In this document: positions 28,524 through 37,043 of the stretch, one piece after another
How positions within the stretch are numbered: the first letter of the stretch is position 1
Layout: each line of letters begins with the position of its first letter
Assembly (NCBI GenBank): GCA_006969745.1
Contig: CP030886.1
Span: 3,755,234-3,819,233, forward strand
Length of the DNA: 64,000 nt
Direction of reading: 5' to 3'
Source of the DNA: Cytophagaceae bacterium
Lineage (GTDB): Bacteria > Bacteroidota > Bacteroidia > Cytophagales > Cyclobacteriaceae
Made by a program: the position numbers and the translations under genes
Notes under the pieces: generated by a model
The model's input: only the letters and a program-made list of their open reading frames with translations
Databases searched by the model: none
What the model was told of the DNA's origin: nothing

Positions 28524-29027
28524 TTATTTAGATTCTTCTTTTTCCAGAATCTTTTTCTTTTCTCTGTTCATGAAATAAGATTCCATTGCTCCTTCGGAGA
28601 ATTTGACCAATACAAAAAGCAAACCAAGCACGCCAAGACTAATGAACTTGGTCTCAAAATATTTTTCAATTATAGGCTCTAGTAATAATTGTTCTAGTAT
28701 GAATAGAACTACCGCAACGGTAAATAAAATGGTAGAAGCTCTTCTTCCTACTTTAGCCTTGGCCAATTGATCAACTGTGTCCGCTAGTTGAATGTTCTTG
28801 TCCTTTATTTCTTCGTTTTGTTCCCTGATTTGAAGATTGGCATTATCCAGTTTCTTCTGAAGTCGGTCAGAAACACGAGTAATTACTTTGGCCTGAGCTA
28901 CTAATTCTTCATACTCATCAGAAAATGAATCCAGATCTTCCTTATAGATTGCATGAGTTTCAATCTTGGCTCGAAATTTCCTGAGGCTGTCTATCTCATC
29001 GTAATAAAGCTCCTGGTTTTTCTCCAT
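28524..29027 (-). CDS. Coiled-coil protein with two C-terminal membrane helices
   Basis: Residues 1-95 are a charged, heptad-rich helix (LQKKLDNANLQIREQNEEIKD region). Two hydrophobic helices follow (about 97-118 and 127-143) and a basic/acidic tail. No family is recognised. Both ends are predicted cytosolic. It is the third gene of the minus-strand operon, 15 bases after the SiaC-like gene and 2 bases before the DUF4442 gene. The hypothesis that it is the membrane output or docking partner of the phospho-switch rests on position only. Confidence 0.7.
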   Translation of the reverse strand: MEKNQELYYDEIDSLRKFRAKIETHAIYKEDLDSFSDEYEELVAQAKVITRVSDRLQKKLDNANLQIREQNEEIKDKNIQLADTVDQLAKAKVGRRASTILFTVAVVLFILEQLLLEPIIEKYFETKFISLGVLGLLFVLVKFSEGAMESYFMNREKKKILEKEESK

Positions 29028-29042
29028 CTAACTATTTGGCGA

Positions 29043-29432
29043 TCACAAATCGTCTTCCTCTATTTCAAAGAAGTTAAAATCTAAATCTAGTAAATCACTG
29101 TAATCTTCCCCAGCCTCCATCATATCATCATCGCCTTCCTCGTAATACCAGTTGATGGTAATTTTCTTTCCGCTATTCTCAATTCTGCTTAGTCGCTTAA
29201 AAATATCAAATAGACATTTGGATGAACTGGTGTTAAAGTACTCAAATGCAATATTGGCAGTGAATTCCAAACCTTCTGAAGCAGCAAATTCATCAAGGTT
29301 ATCCAACACTCGTTGGTAAAACTGAATGGAATTTTCCGGGCTGGACCTTCCTTTCATTTCCAGTATGCCTTCCTCCGGATCAAAATTGATCAGGGGTGTT
29401 GTGCGTGTTGGTTCGATGAATACTTTTTCCAT
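29043..29432 (-). CDS. SiaC-like regulatory phosphoprotein (DUF1987)
   Basis: The protein has 129 residues, close to P. aeruginosa SiaC. The DUF1987 signatures are visible: 'TPLINFDPEEGILEMKGRSSPEN', 'FYQRVLDNLDEF' and 'FEYFNTSSSKCLFDIFKRL'. The Thr in FNTSS is residue 68, the same number as the Thr phosphorylated in SiaC. In Pseudomonas, unphosphorylated SiaC binds and activates the diguanylate cyclase SiaD; here no GGDEF gene is near. The very acidic C-terminus (residues 103-129) is notable. It lies 36 bases downstream of the SiaB-like kinase gene. Confidence 0.88.
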   Translation of the reverse strand: MEKVFIEPTRTTPLINFDPEEGILEMKGRSSPENSIQFYQRVLDNLDEFAASEGLEFTANIAFEYFNTSSSKCLFDIFKRLSRIENSGKKITINWYYEEGDDDMMEAGEDYSDLLDLDFNFFEIEEDDL

Positions 29433-29468
29433 AAATCGCTCTACGGTTTGTATGTTAATCTTTTGGTA

Positions 29469-30032
29469 CTATCCTTCTATTCTCGGTAATCTTATTTGAA
29501 AAGTGAAATAACTCACTTTATCAGTCACAGGCTGAAACTTATATCTAAGCTTCTGCCCACCTGTTTTCCTGGCAATATCAATAAAACCAAGTCCACCGGT
29601 TCCCTTATCAGAAAATTCCTGCTCCGCAAGTACCTTCTTATATAAAGCTCTCAATTCATCAGCGTCAACTGCGTTGATATCATCAAGTCTTTTTTGAATC
29701 TCTTTAGTCTTATCTGCTGGTATATAATTACCCGTCTGCAGACTATAAAATCTCTTTCTGGCCGCAATCATGATAAGTGCAGAGTTTGAATCATAACTGC
29801 TTACCTTCATCTCATCAGCATTGATCTCATCCAAGTGATAGTAAAGGTTTTGAATACATTCGGTAGCTACATTATAAAACTTCTTCTTCACCTTCCGATT
29901 TTCTTCCAACTCCTCAAGTCGTTCCTCCAGTGTTCCGATCATGGCTGTCACCAAATCAAAAGTCAGCTCACCTTTGAACATTAGGATGATGTTTTGGTCA
30001 TAAATGTTTTTATAGCTCCTCAGATAATCCAT
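29469..30032 (-). CDS. SiaB-like protein kinase (GHKL fold)
   Basis: A 187-residue protein of the SiaB family, which phosphorylates SiaC on threonine using a histidine-kinase-like ATP fold. Visible features are an N-box-like helix VATECIQNLYYH (Glu-58 and Asn-62) and a glycine-rich lid DKGTGGLGFIDIARKTG (about 142-158). Beta strands follow the usual GHKL order, and the end VSYFTFQIRLPRI is typical. It is the first gene of the minus-strand operon siaB-siaC-coiled coil-DUF4442, divergent from the sensor histidine kinase across 417 bases. Substrate assignment to the adjacent SiaC-like protein is by homology and position. Confidence 0.86.
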   Translation of the reverse strand: MDYLRSYKNIYDQNIILMFKGELTFDLVTAMIGTLEERLEELEENRKVKKKFYNVATECIQNLYYHLDEINADEMKVSSYDSNSALIMIAARKRFYSLQTGNYIPADKTKEIQKRLDDINAVDADELRALYKKVLAEQEFSDKGTGGLGFIDIARKTGGQKLRYKFQPVTDKVSYFTFQIRLPRIEG

Positions 30033-30449
30033 ATAATGGGGGTAATTTTCTTTGGGCTGGAAAAGTAAGAACTTATGACTAATTAAACCAAATGTTTAAG
30101 CACCTAAAACTTGTCGGTGATTATCAATCGATTAAGGCTGCCAGCATTCCAACCCAAAATAATCCTGATTGTAAAATTATGTTATGTCCAACACTTAAAA
30201 GATTAAAACTTTATCAAAAGGCAAATTATGGTTTTCTTTATTACTTTAGTATAGCTGGCGAATGCTGAAATAAGCGTAGGCATTTTTGTTAGTGGATACT
30301 AGAGGAAAATCAGTATAAAAATGTGATATTTCCAATAATTGTATTTTTAGTATAGTTTTGAGGGACTTGCTAATAGGATTTTTTTAATTCGCTAAAGGTC
30401 AAGGAAGAGATTAACTAGTTAAGAGTTTAACCCAACTATGTTTTAAGGT
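30033..30449. other. Divergent 417-base regulatory gap
   Basis: No open frame of credible coding character lies here. It separates the minus-strand SiaB/SiaC operon from the plus-strand histidine kinase operon, so it should hold both promoters. One Bacteroidota-type -7 element (TAGTTTTG, 30353-30360) faces the kinase. I find no clear counterpart facing siaB and no long inverted repeat. Confidence 0.6.
30329..30360 (+). promoter_or_regulatory. Putative Bacteroidota-type promoter for the kinase operon
   Basis: TAGTTTTG at 30353-30360 fits the TAnnTTTG -7 consensus exactly. TTTC at 30329-30332, 20 bases upstream, is a near match to the -33 TTTG. The transcript would start about 85 bases before the ATG at 30450. 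Confidence 0.42.
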
Positions 30450-32351
30450 ATGTTAAAGAAGGATTTATATGCCAACGTCTATATCCTGACTGCATTGGTC
30501 CTTATAGGAGCAGTAGCCTATTATGTCTTTGTCCTGCAAAAAGAAATAACCAACTCATTCAATCAAGATCCAAAAGTTGTTCAGGTATCTGCCAATCAGG
30601 CTAAAATGGGACAACAAATTGTGAAAGCTGCAATGGGTATGAGATATGCAGAAAGTCAGGGAAATTTCGATTTTTTCAGAAATGAATTGCGAAGAGTATA
30701 TCCGCAGTGGCAAAAGGGTCATCAAGCACTTATTGACGGTGATGCAGATTTGAATTTATCACAGCCAGTTCAGACAGATGAATACCTAGCCCTTCAGGAA
30801 GAACTAAAATTTCTATTCTTTGATATAAACACCAATACATCCAATATTCTTGACGTTAAATACACGGTCATAAAATCGGATGTAAACTTTCTATCCCTGC
30901 AACGTTCGTTTGAGGCATTGGTGCGAACTATCAGGAGGTATGACACGGCGGCTGGAAACATTACAGAGTATTTTGTCGATAGAGCACAGAACAGAGGAAC
31001 AAGCCTCGGTCTGGCGGAATATGTCGGATTTTCAATTTTTGTAGGTATTTTCCTCGTACAGGGATTCTTTATCTTCAGGCCTCTCGTTAAGCTTGCAAGC
31101 GATAACTACCTATCGGCGAATAAAGCCTTCATTAAGGTTAAAAAATCTGAGCAGCAGTTGAAAATCAACTTCCAGAAACAAAAGCTCATTAATAAGAAAC
31201 TTTACCTGTCTCGAAAAGAACTCGAAGAAAAGAACCTCAAGTTGGAGGAATCAGAGGCTAAGTTGCTCAAGTCTTCTGAAGAGCAGATTAAGATTAACGA
31301 GCGATTGATTTCTGCTCAGGATGAATTGAATTTAGCATACAAGAAGCTTCAGGATTCTGAGGTTGAAATTAGAGAACTTGCAGACAAGCAATTACAGGAT
31401 AATGAAAAACTATTCTTGGCGGAGAAGAAGCTGCAGTCACTGCTTGAAAATGAGCAAAAATCTAAAGAAGAGTTATCCAACGCCCTTGACTCATTGAAGG
31501 GAGCTCAGTCTCAATTAGTTCATTCCGAGAAAATGGCATCTCTAGGTCAGTTGACAGCAGGTATTGCCCATGAGATCAACAACCCTATTAACTTTATTTC
31601 TAGTGGCATGGTGTCGCTTAAAATGTCCATCGAGGCAATGCGTGAGATTGCAGAAGAGTATACACGAATTGATGATGGTGACGATCCGGAAGAAGTGCTT
31701 GAGTCAGTGAAGGAATTGAAAGAAGAGCATGAATATGATGAGATTGTTGATGAATTGGATGACCTGATTAATGATATCAACTATGGAGTGACGCGAACCA
31801 TTGAAATTGTAAAAGGTCTGCGCGTATTCTCCAGGCTGGATGAAGAGGAAGCCAAGAATGCAAATGTTAATGAAAACATTGATGCAACACTTACCCTCCT
31901 TAGGAATAAGACAAAAGGTAAGATCGAGATTACCAAGCACTACGATGAAAGCATGCATGATATCGAGTGCTATCCTGGCCAGTTAAATCAGGTATTTATG
32001 AATATTTTGAACAATGCAGTTCAAGCGATGCCTGATGAAAAGAAAGATGCAGAAATTACCATATATACTGAAGAAGCAGACAACGAAGTTTATGTGAGAA
32101 TCAAGGATAATGGTATTGGAATTCCTGATGAACTTAAGAATAGAATTTGGGAGCCTTTCTTTACTACCAAAGAGGTGGGAGTAGGTACAGGTTTAGGTAT
32201 GTCAATTACTTATGGTATCATCGAGAAGCATGGAGGAAAAATTGACCTGTCAAGTGAGGTTGGAAAAGGAACCGAATTTGTAATTACTTTGCCGAAGAAA
32301 ATCACCCCGATTAAGAAGAAGGAAGATAAAGAGGTGGCAGAGAGCAATTAA
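30450..32351 (+). CDS. Membrane sensor histidine kinase with long coiled coil
   Basis: TM1 covers about residues 9-30, an extracytoplasmic all-helical sensor about 31-188 (no named family; four-helix-bundle-like), TM2 about 190-210. A coiled coil of about 130 residues (225-355) leads to the HisKA domain with phospho-acceptor His-374 in GIAHEINNP. An acidic insert (about 405-440) interrupts the dimerisation helices. The ATPase domain has N-box NILNNAVQAM, DNGIGIP (553-559) and GTGLGMS (579-585). There is no HAMP domain. The response regulator/pseudo-phosphatase gene follows after 31 bases. It probably signals to that regulator. Confidence 0.92.
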   Translation: MLKKDLYANVYILTALVLIGAVAYYVFVLQKEITNSFNQDPKVVQVSANQAKMGQQIVKAAMGMRYAESQGNFDFFRNELRRVYPQWQKGHQALIDGDADLNLSQPVQTDEYLALQEELKFLFFDINTNTSNILDVKYTVIKSDVNFLSLQRSFEALVRTIRRYDTAAGNITEYFVDRAQNRGTSLGLAEYVGFSIFVGIFLVQGFFIFRPLVKLASDNYLSANKAFIKVKKSEQQLKINFQKQKLINKKLYLSRKELEEKNLKLEESEAKLLKSSEEQIKINERLISAQDELNLAYKKLQDSEVEIRELADKQLQDNEKLFLAEKKLQSLLENEQKSKEELSNALDSLKGAQSQLVHSEKMASLGQLTAGIAHEINNPINFISSGMVSLKMSIEAMREIAEEYTRIDDGDDPEEVLESVKELKEEHEYDEIVDELDDLINDINYGVTRTIEIVKGLRVFSRLDEEEAKNANVNENIDATLTLLRNKTKGKIEITKHYDESMHDIECYPGQLNQVFMNILNNAVQAMPDEKKDAEITIYTEEADNEVYVRIKDNGIGIPDELKNRIWEPFFTTKEVGVGTGLGMSITYGIIEKHGGKIDLSSEVGKGTEFVITLPKKITPIKKKEDKEVAESN

Positions 32352-32382
32352 TCATTAACAACATTATATTAAGGGAAGACGG

Positions 32383-33630
32383 ATGGAAGAGATTCATGAC
32401 CAGCAACAAATAGACAACTCAGTCAAAAAGAAGAAATTCTCATTATTATATGTAGATGATGAGGCAACAAATCTTAGAGTTTTCAAAGCCAATTTCAGAA
32501 AGTTTTTCAATGTTCACACATCGACAAATCCGATAGAGGCAATAGATATTTTGAATCAGGAGGATATTCAGGTCATTGTGACAGACCAAAGAATGCCTGA
32601 AATGACAGGTACTCAATTCCTTGAGAAGATTCTTCCTGATCATCCGGATGTTATTAAAATCATTCTAACCGGTTTTACAGATATTGAGGCAATAAAGGAT
32701 GGCATCAATAGATGTGGTATTTTCAAATACATCACCAAACCCTGGAATTTTGATGAAATGAAAGGTGTGCTCGAAAGAGCCATTGATACCTATCAGCAAG
32801 CTGCAGAAAGTGAAGAGCATATAAAAGAGCTTGAAGATAGCAATGTAGAGCTTGAGAGTAGGGTAAGGGAGCGTACGCAAGAGCTTAATAAAATAAACAA
32901 ACGTTTGATCGATAGTATAAGGTATGCAGGGTTGCTTCAGCAATCAATGCTACCTAATGACAGATATTTGAGTAGGCAATTCAAGGATCATTTTGTGATT
33001 TTCGAAACTAAGTACCTATTTAGTGAAGAGTTTGTTTGGACTACCCGATTGAACTTTAGATCTGAAGACTATACTGTAGTATCCCTGATCGAATTTGACG
33101 GTAAAGGCATTGTTGGATCACTTAAAACTTTGATCGCTGATTCGGTTCTTAATTATTTGACACATGATCGAAAAATTTTCCATTCTGGTGAAATAATAAA
33201 TGAATTGAAATATGAGTTGGATGCGGCAGGCTCTGACGAACTACAGTGTGATCTCAAGGTTTCAGTTGCTGTTTTTGATCATAATGCGGGCACACTTCAA
33301 TTTAGCGGAATAAATCAGGATATGCTTGTCTTCAATGGTCAGAAAACGACTCTTTTAAAAGGTGATGAAGGAGATCATTTCGAAGATGCAATTGCAGATA
33401 AGATCGCTATTGAAGCAGATTCTTCATACTACATGTATTCAAATGGATACTACAACCAAATGAATGAGGATGGAGTGAAATTTACTTATGAGAAATTTGA
33501 AGAAATGCTGAAGTCTGCGCAAGATAAATCAATGGCGGAACAGCGTGATTTCTTAATGAGTAATCTGCAAACATGGAAAGCAGGTTCAAGTTTAAATGAT
33601 GATATATCTATCATAGGCTTTAAACTATAA
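32383..33630 (+). CDS. Response regulator fused to a degenerate PP2C (SpoIIE-like) domain
   Basis: Residues 20-135 are a receiver domain with acidic pair DDE (25-27), phospho-acceptor Asp-68 (VTDQRMP), Thr-97 and Lys-119 (KP). A coiled coil (about 140-175) leads to a PP2C/SpoIIE fold. Aligned by eye with the active phosphatase at 33889-35823, the metal-binding Asp of GGDFYW is Glu-216, that of CGDCTGHG is Glu-237 and that of SSDG is Asn-354; only the final DD (406-407) is kept. It is therefore probably a non-catalytic binding or decoy domain controlled by phosphorylation. It lies 31 bases after the histidine kinase and 7 before the 79-aa gene. Confidence 0.85.
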   Translation: MEEIHDQQQIDNSVKKKKFSLLYVDDEATNLRVFKANFRKFFNVHTSTNPIEAIDILNQEDIQVIVTDQRMPEMTGTQFLEKILPDHPDVIKIILTGFTDIEAIKDGINRCGIFKYITKPWNFDEMKGVLERAIDTYQQAAESEEHIKELEDSNVELESRVRERTQELNKINKRLIDSIRYAGLLQQSMLPNDRYLSRQFKDHFVIFETKYLFSEEFVWTTRLNFRSEDYTVVSLIEFDGKGIVGSLKTLIADSVLNYLTHDRKIFHSGEIINELKYELDAAGSDELQCDLKVSVAVFDHNAGTLQFSGINQDMLVFNGQKTTLLKGDEGDHFEDAIADKIAIEADSSYYMYSNGYYNQMNEDGVKFTYEKFEEMLKSAQDKSMAEQRDFLMSNLQTWKAGSSLNDDISIIGFKL

Positions 33631-33637
33631 TATTTGA

Positions 33638-33877
33638 ATGGCGGCAAAGGCTAGTAGTTTTAAGAATTGGTGTACAGAAAATATCAGTCCTCAGTCATGG
33701 ACTAGAATCTGTCTAAAGCGGGTGGATGATATTCGAGGAAAAGGGTACACCCTAAAAGAAATGGAAGATCTTAATCCTGATATTGAGATTGATGAAGAGC
33801 TATTGGAATCTCTCAATGTTGCTTTGTCCGAGTTGTATGAAATGACAGTAGATGAGTCTCTTCTAGCAGCTCATTAA
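33638..33877 (+). CDS. 79-residue hypothetical protein of the kinase operon
   Basis: I do not recognise it. It is a small, helical, mixed-charge protein with two Trp near the start (FKNWCTEN, SQSWTRICLKR-like) and a C-terminal acidic helix (DEELLESLNVALSELYEMT). It has no signal peptide or membrane helix. It starts 7 bases after the response regulator stop and ends 11 bases before the convergent phosphatase stop, so it belongs to the histidine kinase transcript. A small adaptor or connector role is possible but unproven. Confidence 0.68.
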   Translation: MAAKASSFKNWCTENISPQSWTRICLKRVDDIRGKGYTLKEMEDLNPDIEIDEELLESLNVALSELYEMTVDESLLAAH

Positions 33878-33888
33878 TTTTTCCCTTA

Positions 33889-35823
33889 CTATTTTATCTC
33901 AAAGCCAAGCACACAAACATCATCTGTTTGGCTCGTATTCTTAGACCATTCGCTGAAGGTTTTCTCAATGACTTTTTTCTGTTCGGTGATTGGGTGTACC
34001 GAAGATTTTTCAATTAAACGGTTAAAGTTTTTCGACATAAATTTCTTGTCAAACTCTCCGCCAAACTGATCTTGAAAACCATCTGAAGATAAATAGATAC
34101 GATCCTTTACATCCAGTTGAATGGTCTCTTTGGTAAGTTGTGCAAATACCTCTTGCTCGTCACCTTCAATTCCACCAACCATCTGCCTAGGACTTTTATA
34201 GATCGTTAATTCTTCGCTTCCATGCTTCATTATTCTAAGGGGTATTCCTGCGCCAGCATATTCCATTTTTAGGGTATCCAAGTCTATGACACAAATACCA
34301 ATTTCCATACCATCTCTGTTTACCTCGTCCGTATCCCGTTGCAATTCGAACTTGATTACCTTATCCAATCTGGAAATGATCTTCTTGGGATCAAGATAGT
34401 TTTGATAATAAATAATGTTTGTAAGTTGGTTGCTGCCCATAATGGACATAATTGCACCAGGAACACCGTGTCCGGTACAATCGCCGCATGCCACTATCAT
34501 GTATTCATTATTCCCTCGTCGAACACGCTCAAACCAATAGAAATCACCTCCGATAATATCTTTTGGCTTATATGTCACAAATGATTCAGGGAAAACTGAT
34601 TGAAGTGTGCTGATAGGAGGTAGTGTAGAACGCTGAATACGCTCAGCATAGCTGATACTATCTCTGATTTGGGAAGAGACAGAAACCAGCTGATTCTTTT
34701 GCATTTCAATCTGAGTTTTCTGATCTATTAACTGTTTATTGGTCTGACGTTGTTCTTCAATTTGACCGATCAAACTTTGAGAGGTTTGAGCCATTTGTTT
34801 GGCTAGTTTACCAATCTCGTCTTTCGATCCTGTTGGTAGTTCAATATCCAGATTTCCTTTGCTTAGTTCTTCTGCTGCCTGGCTCAACTTTACGATTGGT
34901 TTTACAAAGATATTGGCAGCTACCAACGCCAGGATGATTGTTAATATTAAAACGGGTAATACGGCTAGTAATATTTGTTCCCTGATTTGGGCCAATGGTG
35001 AAAATGCCCGCTCTTTTGGAATACTTAAAATAAGCGTCCAATCATTGCCAGTGAAAGATAGGTAATCCATTTCTCGTGAGATGAAATAAAGCGCATCTTG
35101 TGTTTCAAGAAAGTTTACGCCAGGCTCATTTAAACTAGAAACGAGATCGTAATTTCTATAGGTAGAGTTTAATATATTGGAAGGGTCTGTATTAGAATAT
35201 AGAACGGTACCTTCACTATCTATGAGATTAATGTCCAGATTTCGGGAAGTATCTGAGCTTAGAGAATATTCACCTACAATTTTAAAAAGTTCATCAACCA
35301 GAATTCTACCCACTAAAACCCCAATCTCTGAATTGTCTGTAAAACTTGTCACTTTAGCAGCGAAGTGCATAACCACACGTCCAACAGATTCTGATTTGGA
35401 TACATCCACCGCCATTTCCTGACCTGCATTTAGTTTAGTCCAGTACAGATCTTCTGAATGTTGCTTACCTACTGAAATTCGCTTGCTATCTGCAATTCTC
35501 ACACGGTTCATATCAAATAATGAAAATGAATAATAGAGGTCGTTAAGGTTTTCAAGTTCCTGAAGTCTCTGTGTTAATTGTTCAGGATTGGAATTCAGGT
35601 TTCTGAAATAAGGATTTTTGGAAGCCATCCTTATGTCATTGAGTCGGGAAAACATGAAACGTCCAATATCTGAGCTGATTCCTTTCGATTGCTGAGTCAT
35701 ACTACTCACGATCTCCTCTTTCAATGTCTGTTCTACTTTCTGATCAGCGAAGAATGATAATACACCTGCGGTGAACAAAACAAGAAAGAGGCATAGGATA
35801 GTAAGCTTGGCGTATATGTTCAT
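33889..35823 (-). CDS. SiaA-like membrane SpoIIE/PP2C phosphatase (sensor-HAMP-PP2C)
   Basis: TM1 (about 5-25), an extracytoplasmic Cache-like sensor (30-280), TM2 (283-305), HAMP (306-360, with the ELSKGNLDIELP turn), coiled coil (355-395) and a PP2C domain (400-644). The metal ligands are intact: Asp-427 in GGDFYW, Asp-448 in CGDCTGHGVPG, Asp-581 in SSDGFQDQ and Asp-634/635 in QTDDVCVLGFE. This matches SiaA, which removes phosphate from SiaC in response to an outside signal. It is transcribed towards the kinase operon; stops are 11 bases apart. Confidence 0.92.
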   Translation of the reverse strand: MNIYAKLTILCLFLVLFTAGVLSFFADQKVEQTLKEEIVSSMTQQSKGISSDIGRFMFSRLNDIRMASKNPYFRNLNSNPEQLTQRLQELENLNDLYYSFSLFDMNRVRIADSKRISVGKQHSEDLYWTKLNAGQEMAVDVSKSESVGRVVMHFAAKVTSFTDNSEIGVLVGRILVDELFKIVGEYSLSSDTSRNLDINLIDSEGTVLYSNTDPSNILNSTYRNYDLVSSLNEPGVNFLETQDALYFISREMDYLSFTGNDWTLILSIPKERAFSPLAQIREQILLAVLPVLILTIILALVAANIFVKPIVKLSQAAEELSKGNLDIELPTGSKDEIGKLAKQMAQTSQSLIGQIEEQRQTNKQLIDQKTQIEMQKNQLVSVSSQIRDSISYAERIQRSTLPPISTLQSVFPESFVTYKPKDIIGGDFYWFERVRRGNNEYMIVACGDCTGHGVPGAIMSIMGSNQLTNIIYYQNYLDPKKIISRLDKVIKFELQRDTDEVNRDGMEIGICVIDLDTLKMEYAGAGIPLRIMKHGSEELTIYKSPRQMVGGIEGDEQEVFAQLTKETIQLDVKDRIYLSSDGFQDQFGGEFDKKFMSKNFNRLIEKSSVHPITEQKKVIEKTFSEWSKNTSQTDDVCVLGFEIK

Positions 35824-35965
35824 AGATTGTGTTTAACCGTTAACGCAGTAAAAATAAATCTTTTCACTTTGCTAATCTATGAGATATGGTTGAAAGTCAG
35901 GCTAGCAATATTCCGTTTCTTATATTTAGGCATACTATCTTAGCGCACCAATAAACACACCGCCA

Positions 35966-36409
35966 ATGAGATTTTACGTTTTCACCTTATTGATATCCGC
36001 TTTTTTGAGTTTAAGTGCTCAAAATATGACAATCTATCGCAGTCCAAAATCGGTTGATGCGACTGTCGAACGACTTGTTGAGATAATTAAAAATAAGAAG
36101 CTGGCTTATTTTGAGACAGTAGCTCACGATAAAGTAGCCAAAGAGTATGGAGTAGATATACCGCCTACACGAATGATTCTATTCGAAGATCCGAATCTAA
36201 TGATAGAGTTGGTTTCGTGCAGGCAAACAACAGCTCTCGATCTGCCAATGAAAATTTTGGTCTGGGAAGAAAATGAAGATGTATATATTGGATTCTTCGA
36301 CCCCAAAGTGATGAAAAAGAGATTCATGCTTCAAGAGTGTGACGATATTATCTCCAGTATGTCTCGTCTGAAAATCAGAGTGGTCAATGAAGCTCTCAAG
36401 GACGGTTGA
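35966..36409 (+). CDS. Secreted DUF302 protein
   Basis: A signal peptide (ending near LSLSAQ) precedes a DUF302 domain of about 125 residues. The family pattern is seen in 'SVDATVERLVEIIKNKKLAYFETVAHDKVAKEYG' (not all identical to consensus), 'PPTRMILFEDPNLMIELV' and 'ALDLPMKILVWEENEDVYIGFFDP'. The biochemical role of DUF302 is unknown; it is a small alpha/beta fold often found in envelope proteins. Its 3' end overlaps the convergent DUF2911 gene by 14 bases. Confidence 0.85.
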   Translation: MRFYVFTLLISAFLSLSAQNMTIYRSPKSVDATVERLVEIIKNKKLAYFETVAHDKVAKEYGVDIPPTRMILFEDPNLMIELVSCRQTTALDLPMKILVWEENEDVYIGFFDPKVMKKRFMLQECDDIISSMSRLKIRVVNEALKDG

Positions 36410-36956
36410 TAGGAATCGCCCATCTTACTTTATCCCATCTGAACTTTAATGAGTCATCAGCAAAGTAGAATAGCATCCTTTCTTGAGACTGATCTGCATA
36501 TCTGGGAACTACTGTGAGTCTAATGGCATCAAGTGAGTCTTTATAGCTGTATGAACCCCATTGTTCCCATTCTCGATTAAATATCACTTCCCATTGATTC
36601 TGGTTAGGAATTGTAAATATCGAATAGCTGCCGCTATCAAGGAGGAAGGTGTCAATCGCTAAATCTGCTGCAATGCTGATAAACGTAGCATTGTTGGCAC
36701 CAGTTCTCCACATTTCACCATAGGGTACCAGGAAGTCGGGTCCATCTCCGAATATTTCACGATTTTTTACCCCGGGACTGCTAAATTCGATGTAGGCGGC
36801 AACTCCATGTAAAGTGGTACTATCAGATCTAAGTGGTGATGGTCTATTTTGAGGATCTGAAGAGCAGCTAAAAGCAATCAAACAGCATAAAGGAAGTGCG
36901 GTCGCGTTGATTGATTTTGAACGTAAATATGTCCGAAATTGAAAAAGTGTTTTCAT
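36396..36956 (-). CDS. DUF2911 lipoprotein
   Basis: The signal ends in a lipobox (LIAFSC). The DUF2911 domain follows, with its hallmark strings 'VAAYIEFSSPGVKNREIFG', 'PYGEMWRTGANNATFISIAADL' and 'GSYSIFTIPNQNQWEVIFN'. It is a beta-rich periplasmic or outer-membrane protein of unknown function, common in Bacteroidota. About 40 residues shorter than many relatives at the C-terminus, it appears complete. It faces the DUF302 gene, with a 14-base overlap of coding ends. Confidence 0.85.
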   Translation of the reverse strand: MKTLFQFRTYLRSKSINATALPLCCLIAFSCSSDPQNRPSPLRSDSTTLHGVAAYIEFSSPGVKNREIFGDGPDFLVPYGEMWRTGANNATFISIAADLAIDTFLLDSGSYSIFTIPNQNQWEVIFNREWEQWGSYSYKDSLDAIRLTVVPRYADQSQERMLFYFADDSLKFRWDKVRWAIPINRP

Positions 36957-37043
36957 TAGGATAGACGATAACGCACTGAAAAATAGTAGGTTACAGATTT
37001 GGGTATATTATTTGTTTCCTGAATATAAAAAACTATTAATTAT

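Noticed and set aside
34500..34560. GGDF string resembling a GGDEF diguanylate cyclase signature (the expected SiaD output)
   Set aside because: It is GGDFYW of the PP2C phosphatase (metal-binding Asp-427), on the minus strand; no GGDEF or EAL domain was found in the window.
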